DNA of 64,000 nt from the NCBI GenBank assembly GCA_016717335.1, contig JADKFS010000002.1:124001-188000 (forward strand). Direction: 5' to 3'. The DNA comes from Candidatus Ribeiella danica. Its GTDB lineage: Bacteria > Chloroflexota > Chloroflexia > Chloroflexales > Roseiflexaceae. A program made the position numbers and the translations under genes. The stretch's first letter is position 1. Each line of letters begins with the position of its first letter. The notes below the pieces were generated by a model, which worked only from the letters and a program-made list of their open reading frames with translations, did not search any database and was not told the DNA's origin. Below are positions 61,330 through 64,000 of the stretch, in pieces.

Positions 61330-61336
61330 GACGAAC

Positions 61337-61663
61337 GTGACGCAGGTGGCCGGCAACGTGACAGTGGCACCGAACGTGCTCATGAGTCTGGTGACGATCG
61401 CGCTTCGTGAGGTCCCGGGCGTTGTGCGCCCAGGCATCGCTCCGCGCGGCCGGTCGGGCCACCGGGGCGATGGCGTGGCGCTGCGGCTGGAGGGCGATGG
61501 CGTCTGCGCCGACTGCTACCTGATCGCCCAGGCCGACACCAACTTGCTCGAGCTGGGCATGACCGCGCAGGCCACCGTCGCCGCGGTCATCCAAGAACTG
61601 GCGGGTATGTCTGTACGCGAGGTCAATATCTATATCCAGGACGTGGAGGCCGGCAATGGCTAG
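61337..61663 (+). CDS. Asp23/Gls24-family protein
   Basis: 108 residues with the family core NVTVAPNVLMSLVTIALREVPGV, GVCADCYLIAQADTNLLELG and QELAGMSVREVNIYIQDVE. In many bacteria this family sits between accC and nusB, as here; it may bind membranes or stress-related partners. GTG start. Overlaps the nusB start by eight bases. Confidence 0.85.
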   Translation: MTQVAGNVTVAPNVLMSLVTIALREVPGVVRPGIAPRGRSGHRGDGVALRLEGDGVCADCYLIAQADTNLLELGMTAQATVAAVIQELAGMSVREVNIYIQDVEAGNG

Positions 61664-62084
61664 CCTGCGTCACCGCGTGCGCACGATCGCGCTCCAGGTG
61701 CTGTTCGAGCTGGACGCGACCGACCACGCGCCCGACGAGGTCGTCGCGCGCTGGCTCGAGGCCGAGCTGCTGCCGCCCGAGGGCGAGCGATTTATGCGCC
61801 AGCTGGTCTTTGGCGTGTGGGAGCACTACTCCTACCTCGATCGGATCATCGAGGAGGCCGCGCCGAGCTGGCCGGTCAGCCAGATGCCCGGCATCGATAA
61901 GGCGATCCTGCGGATAGCGCTCTACGAGATTCTGATCGACGAGGCCGAGAAGACGCCAGTCAAGGCGGTGATCAACGAGGCGGTCGAGCTGGCCAAGCAG
62001 TTCGGCAGCGATAACTCCAGCCGCTTCGTCAACGGCGTGCTTGGCACGGTGGTGACCCGCTATATCCAGGGATATCAAGAGTAG
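61656..62084 (+). CDS. nusB: Transcription antitermination factor NusB
   Basis: 142 residues, all-helical: RHRVRTIALQVLFELDAT, PGIDKAILRIALYEIL, VINEAVELAKQFGSDNSSRFVNGVLG. Binds boxA RNA with NusE in rRNA antitermination. Start overlaps the Asp23-like gene, so translation is coupled. Confidence 0.95.
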   Translation: MASLRHRVRTIALQVLFELDATDHAPDEVVARWLEAELLPPEGERFMRQLVFGVWEHYSYLDRIIEEAAPSWPVSQMPGIDKAILRIALYEILIDEAEKTPVKAVINEAVELAKQFGSDNSSRFVNGVLGTVVTRYIQGYQE

Positions 62085-62174
62085 CCTGCGCATCGCGCGC
62101 GACGCGGCACGAACAGATATGACCAATCACACGAGCCGTCATATTCAACCAAGCTGTTGAAAGGAGCATCCCCA

Positions 62175-62423
62175 ATGGCATCGCCCGAACTGGAAGCCCG
62201 TTTGAAGAAGATCGTCGCCGAGCAGCTCGGCGTCGACGAGGACAGAATTACCCCGACCGCGCGCTTCAGCGAAGATCTCAACGCCGACTCGCTCGATCTG
62301 GTCGAGATGATCATGTCGCTGGAGGAAGAGTTCGGGGTCGAGATCCCCGACGAGGAGGCCGAGAAAATCCTCACCGTCGGCGATGCGCTGAGCTATATCG
62401 ATGCGCACGCGCCAGCGGCGTAG
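62175..62423 (+). CDS. acpP: Acyl carrier protein
   Basis: 82 residues. Phosphopantetheine attachment Ser in FSEDLNADSLDLVEMIM, acidic helix II and EFGVEIPDEEAEKILTVGDA. Fatty acid synthesis carrier. AAGGAG before the ATG. Confidence 0.96.
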   Translation: MASPELEARLKKIVAEQLGVDEDRITPTARFSEDLNADSLDLVEMIMSLEEEFGVEIPDEEAEKILTVGDALSYIDAHAPAA

Positions 62424-62449
62424 CCGATCGCCCCGCTCGAACCAGTCAC

Positions 62450-62512
62450 AACCGCAGAGCACGCAGAGAACGCGAGAGTTGAACCTCGGTTGCGTCTGCG
62501 GGCTCGGCGGTT
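62450..62512. repeat. Two-armed CGCAGAG-type palindromic repeat
   Basis: AACCGCAGAGCACGCAGAG and AACGCGAG face CTCGGTTGCG and TCTGCGGGCTCGGCGGTTT. It lies between acpP and the tatB-like gene. Confidence 0.6.
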
Positions 62513-62528
62513 TATTGTTGGGAACACC

Positions 62529-63236
62529 ATGGAAATATTGGGGATCGGCCCTGGCGAATTTTTTCTGATCGTGATCGTGCTGCTGGTCGCGGTTGGCCCC
62601 GAGCGCCTGCCATCCCTGGCGCGGCAGGCCGGCAAGCTGCTGGTCCGCGGGCGCACCTGGCTGCAGAGCTCGCCCGACGCCGCGCTGATCATGCGCGCCC
62701 GCCAGGAGATCGAGCAGGAGCTGGCCACGCTCAAGAGCAGCCTGGTCGAGGTGCAGTCGGTCCGCGATGAGGTGCTCGGCGCAGCCAAGCAGATCGGCGA
62801 CTCGGTCGGCAGCCTGGCGTCGACCCGAATCGACCTCGACGATATCCCAAGCATCGCACCCCCCGCCGCGGTCGGCGAGCCGGCGCCGGAGCTGCCGCCC
62901 GCCGCCGCTCCCACTATGGCGAGCGCGGCGGTCGAGCCGGCCGACACGCCGCCGGCCGCGGCGCTCCCACCAGCCCCGCCCGCACCGACGAACGGCGTCG
63001 CCGGCCCGGCGCAGCTGGCGGCGAGCCAGGCGCAGGCGTTCGCGTCGATCGAGCTGCGCTTGGAGGCGATCATGTCCGACCTGTTCGCCATCCAGGAGCA
63101 GCTCAGGCGGCGCGGCGTGCTGGACGACGGCTGGCAGCCGCCGTCCTGGGGCGTCAGCTTGCCCAGCGCTGCCGACACCAGCGCCGCGCTCGCGGAGCCG
63201 CCCGCGCTGCCCGAGACCGAAGAGGCACCCTCATGA
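62529..63236 (+). CDS. Twin-arginine translocase TatA/TatB-like protein
   Basis: 235 residues. MEILGIGPGEFFLIVIVLLVAVGPERLPSLARQAGK is the TatA/B membrane helix plus hinge with the FGPERLP-like motif (GPERLP), followed by an amphipathic helix, a coiled region and a long Pro/Ala-rich tail unusual in length. The Glu in the helix start favours TatB. Overlaps tatC by four bases. Confidence 0.85.
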   Translation: MEILGIGPGEFFLIVIVLLVAVGPERLPSLARQAGKLLVRGRTWLQSSPDAALIMRARQEIEQELATLKSSLVEVQSVRDEVLGAAKQIGDSVGSLASTRIDLDDIPSIAPPAAVGEPAPELPPAAAPTMASAAVEPADTPPAAALPPAPPAPTNGVAGPAQLAASQAQAFASIELRLEAIMSDLFAIQEQLRRRGVLDDGWQPPSWGVSLPSAADTSAALAEPPALPETEEAPS

Positions 63237-64000
63237 CAACCTACCAGCTCTACCTCGCGGTCGGCCTGCTGGTCTTTCTGATCGCCACCCCGCTGCTCGT
63301 CGTGGTGCTGGTGCGAATCTTCGTGCGCGACACCCCCGAGGCCGCGGCATCGGAGCCGGAGGATGAGGGCGACCTGAGCGGCTTCGCGACGCTCGGCGAC
63401 TTCTGGGCCGGCATCGCGCCGCACCTGCGCGAGCTGCGCGACCGCCTGATCAAGGCGCTGCTGGCGGTCGGCATCGGCACCGCGCTCGGCTTCTGGGTCG
63501 TCAGCAGCCCGACGCTGCTGGGCGCGCCGCTGCCCGAGCTGCTGGCCCGCCACTTCGCGCCGAACGTCGAGCTGCAGGGCATCGGCGTGGCCGAGCCGTT
63601 CGTGAACTACATGCGGATCGCCCTGGTGGTCGGCCTCGCGATCGCGATGCCGGTGGTGGTCTACCAGCTGATCGCGTTCTTCATCCCCGGCCTGCTGCCC
63701 AACGAGAAGCGCATCCTCTACACCGCGCTGCCGTTCGTGACCGAGCTGTTCCTGGCCGGGCTGGTGTTCGGCTGGTTCTTCACCGTGCCCGCCGCGGTGA
63801 GCTTCCTGCTCGGCTTCGGGCAGACCGAGCACATTGTGTCGCGCCCGAGCCTGGACAGCTTCATCTCGATCGTCGCGAGCCTGATGCTCTGGAACGGCCT
63901 GATCTTCGAGCTGCCCGCGCTGATCTACCTGCTGGCGCGGCTGCGGATCGTGAACGCCAAGATGCTGGCGCGCACGCGCCGCTACGCGATCGTGCTGATC
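63233..64000 (+). CDS. tatC: Twin-arginine translocase subunit TatC, 3' end outside window
   Basis: 256 residues visible, frame open to the end. A non-standard N-terminal helix and acidic linker (about 1-60) precede the TatC core: HLRELRDRLIKALLAVGIG (the conserved HL.ELR signal-recognition motif), EPFVNYMRIALVVGLAIAMPVVVYQ and FIPGLLPNEKRILY. Forms the receptor for Tat signals such as those of MsrP and the Rieske protein in this window. ATG overlaps the tatB-like stop. Confidence 0.92.
   Translation, partial: MTTYQLYLAVGLLVFLIATPLLVVVLVRIFVRDTPEAAASEPEDEGDLSGFATLGDFWAGIAPHLRELRDRLIKALLAVGIGTALGFWVVSSPTLLGAPLPELLARHFAPNVELQGIGVAEPFVNYMRIALVVGLAIAMPVVVYQLIAFFIPGLLPNEKRILYTALPFVTELFLAGLVFGWFFTVPAAVSFLLGFGQTEHIVSRPSLDSFISIVASLMLWNGLIFELPALIYLLARLRIVNAKMLARTRRYAIVLI

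Overview
The window is a high-GC bacterial chromosome segment that I read as Chloroflexota, class Chloroflexia, near Roseiflexus/Kouleothrix. That placement is an inference from gene content, codon bias and the very repeat-rich intergenic DNA; no rRNA or tRNA gene was recognised to test it. Coding density is normal. Most genes are housekeeping or general metabolism, but the spaces between them hold an unusual amount of structured repeat DNA.

Layout. 2-4429: purH (5' end missing), hisIE and a multi-domain sensor kinase. 4432-7709 (minus): six small membrane or membrane-anchored proteins, including two YeaQ/GlsB-like, one YggT-like and an SPFH protein. 8296-10761: an ArsA/GET3-like ATPase, a MIP18/DUF59 protein, a truncated methyltransferase and a CHAT-domain remnant. 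10882-14819: a secreted subtilase divergent from an XRE-NB-ARC-TPR (STAND) regulator. 15140-19432: a broken FAD oxidase, a PIG-L deacetylase, NDH-2 and a DUF1801 protein. 19785-23090: a homocysteine methyltransferase-domain protein, a lipid kinase, DUF1638 and a PF13769 protein. 23414-27602: msrPQ, HlyIII, a D-threonine-aldolase-like enzyme and an RF-1-domain rescue factor. 27853-33247: a MacAB-like exporter whose ATPase carries a cyclic-nucleotide-binding domain. 34035-36725: TetR, glyoxalase-like and DUF3048 genes. 36853-39673 (minus): the classical dnaX-ybaB-recR operon with a good promoter. 41850-47345: Rieske protein, rhodanese, a HTH-PocR regulator and a 1,023-residue FAD/Fe-S oxidoreductase. 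47628-51318 (minus): acyl-CoA synthetase and two alpha/beta hydrolases. 51547-56931: histidine phosphatase, an endonuclease III-like glycosylase, purF, TMEM175, a GH2 remnant and uppP. 57454-64000: nrdR, a membrane Mrr-like protein, fabG, accC, Asp23, nusB, acpP, tatB-like and tatC (3' end missing).

Non-coding structure. (1) At least sixteen composite palindromic elements: a perfect GC-rich central hairpin whose sequence differs between copies while its pairing is kept, flanked in many copies by facing CCCTCACCCCC / GGGGGTGAGGG-type arms that also form hairpins and G-quadruplex motifs. Two copies end in inverted repeats like those of a MITE. (2) About fifteen arrays of 7- or 8-bp tandem units, each locus with its own unit, usually in two arms that are approximate reverse complements. 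Two of these are read through in frame inside genes. (3) A larger GC-rich element with two copies and a partial third. (4) Three runs of nearly pure G, each breaking a gene; these are most likely sequencing or assembly artefacts. (5) Four GCAAC repeats at exact 10-bp spacing between the promoter and start codon of the HTH-PocR regulator.
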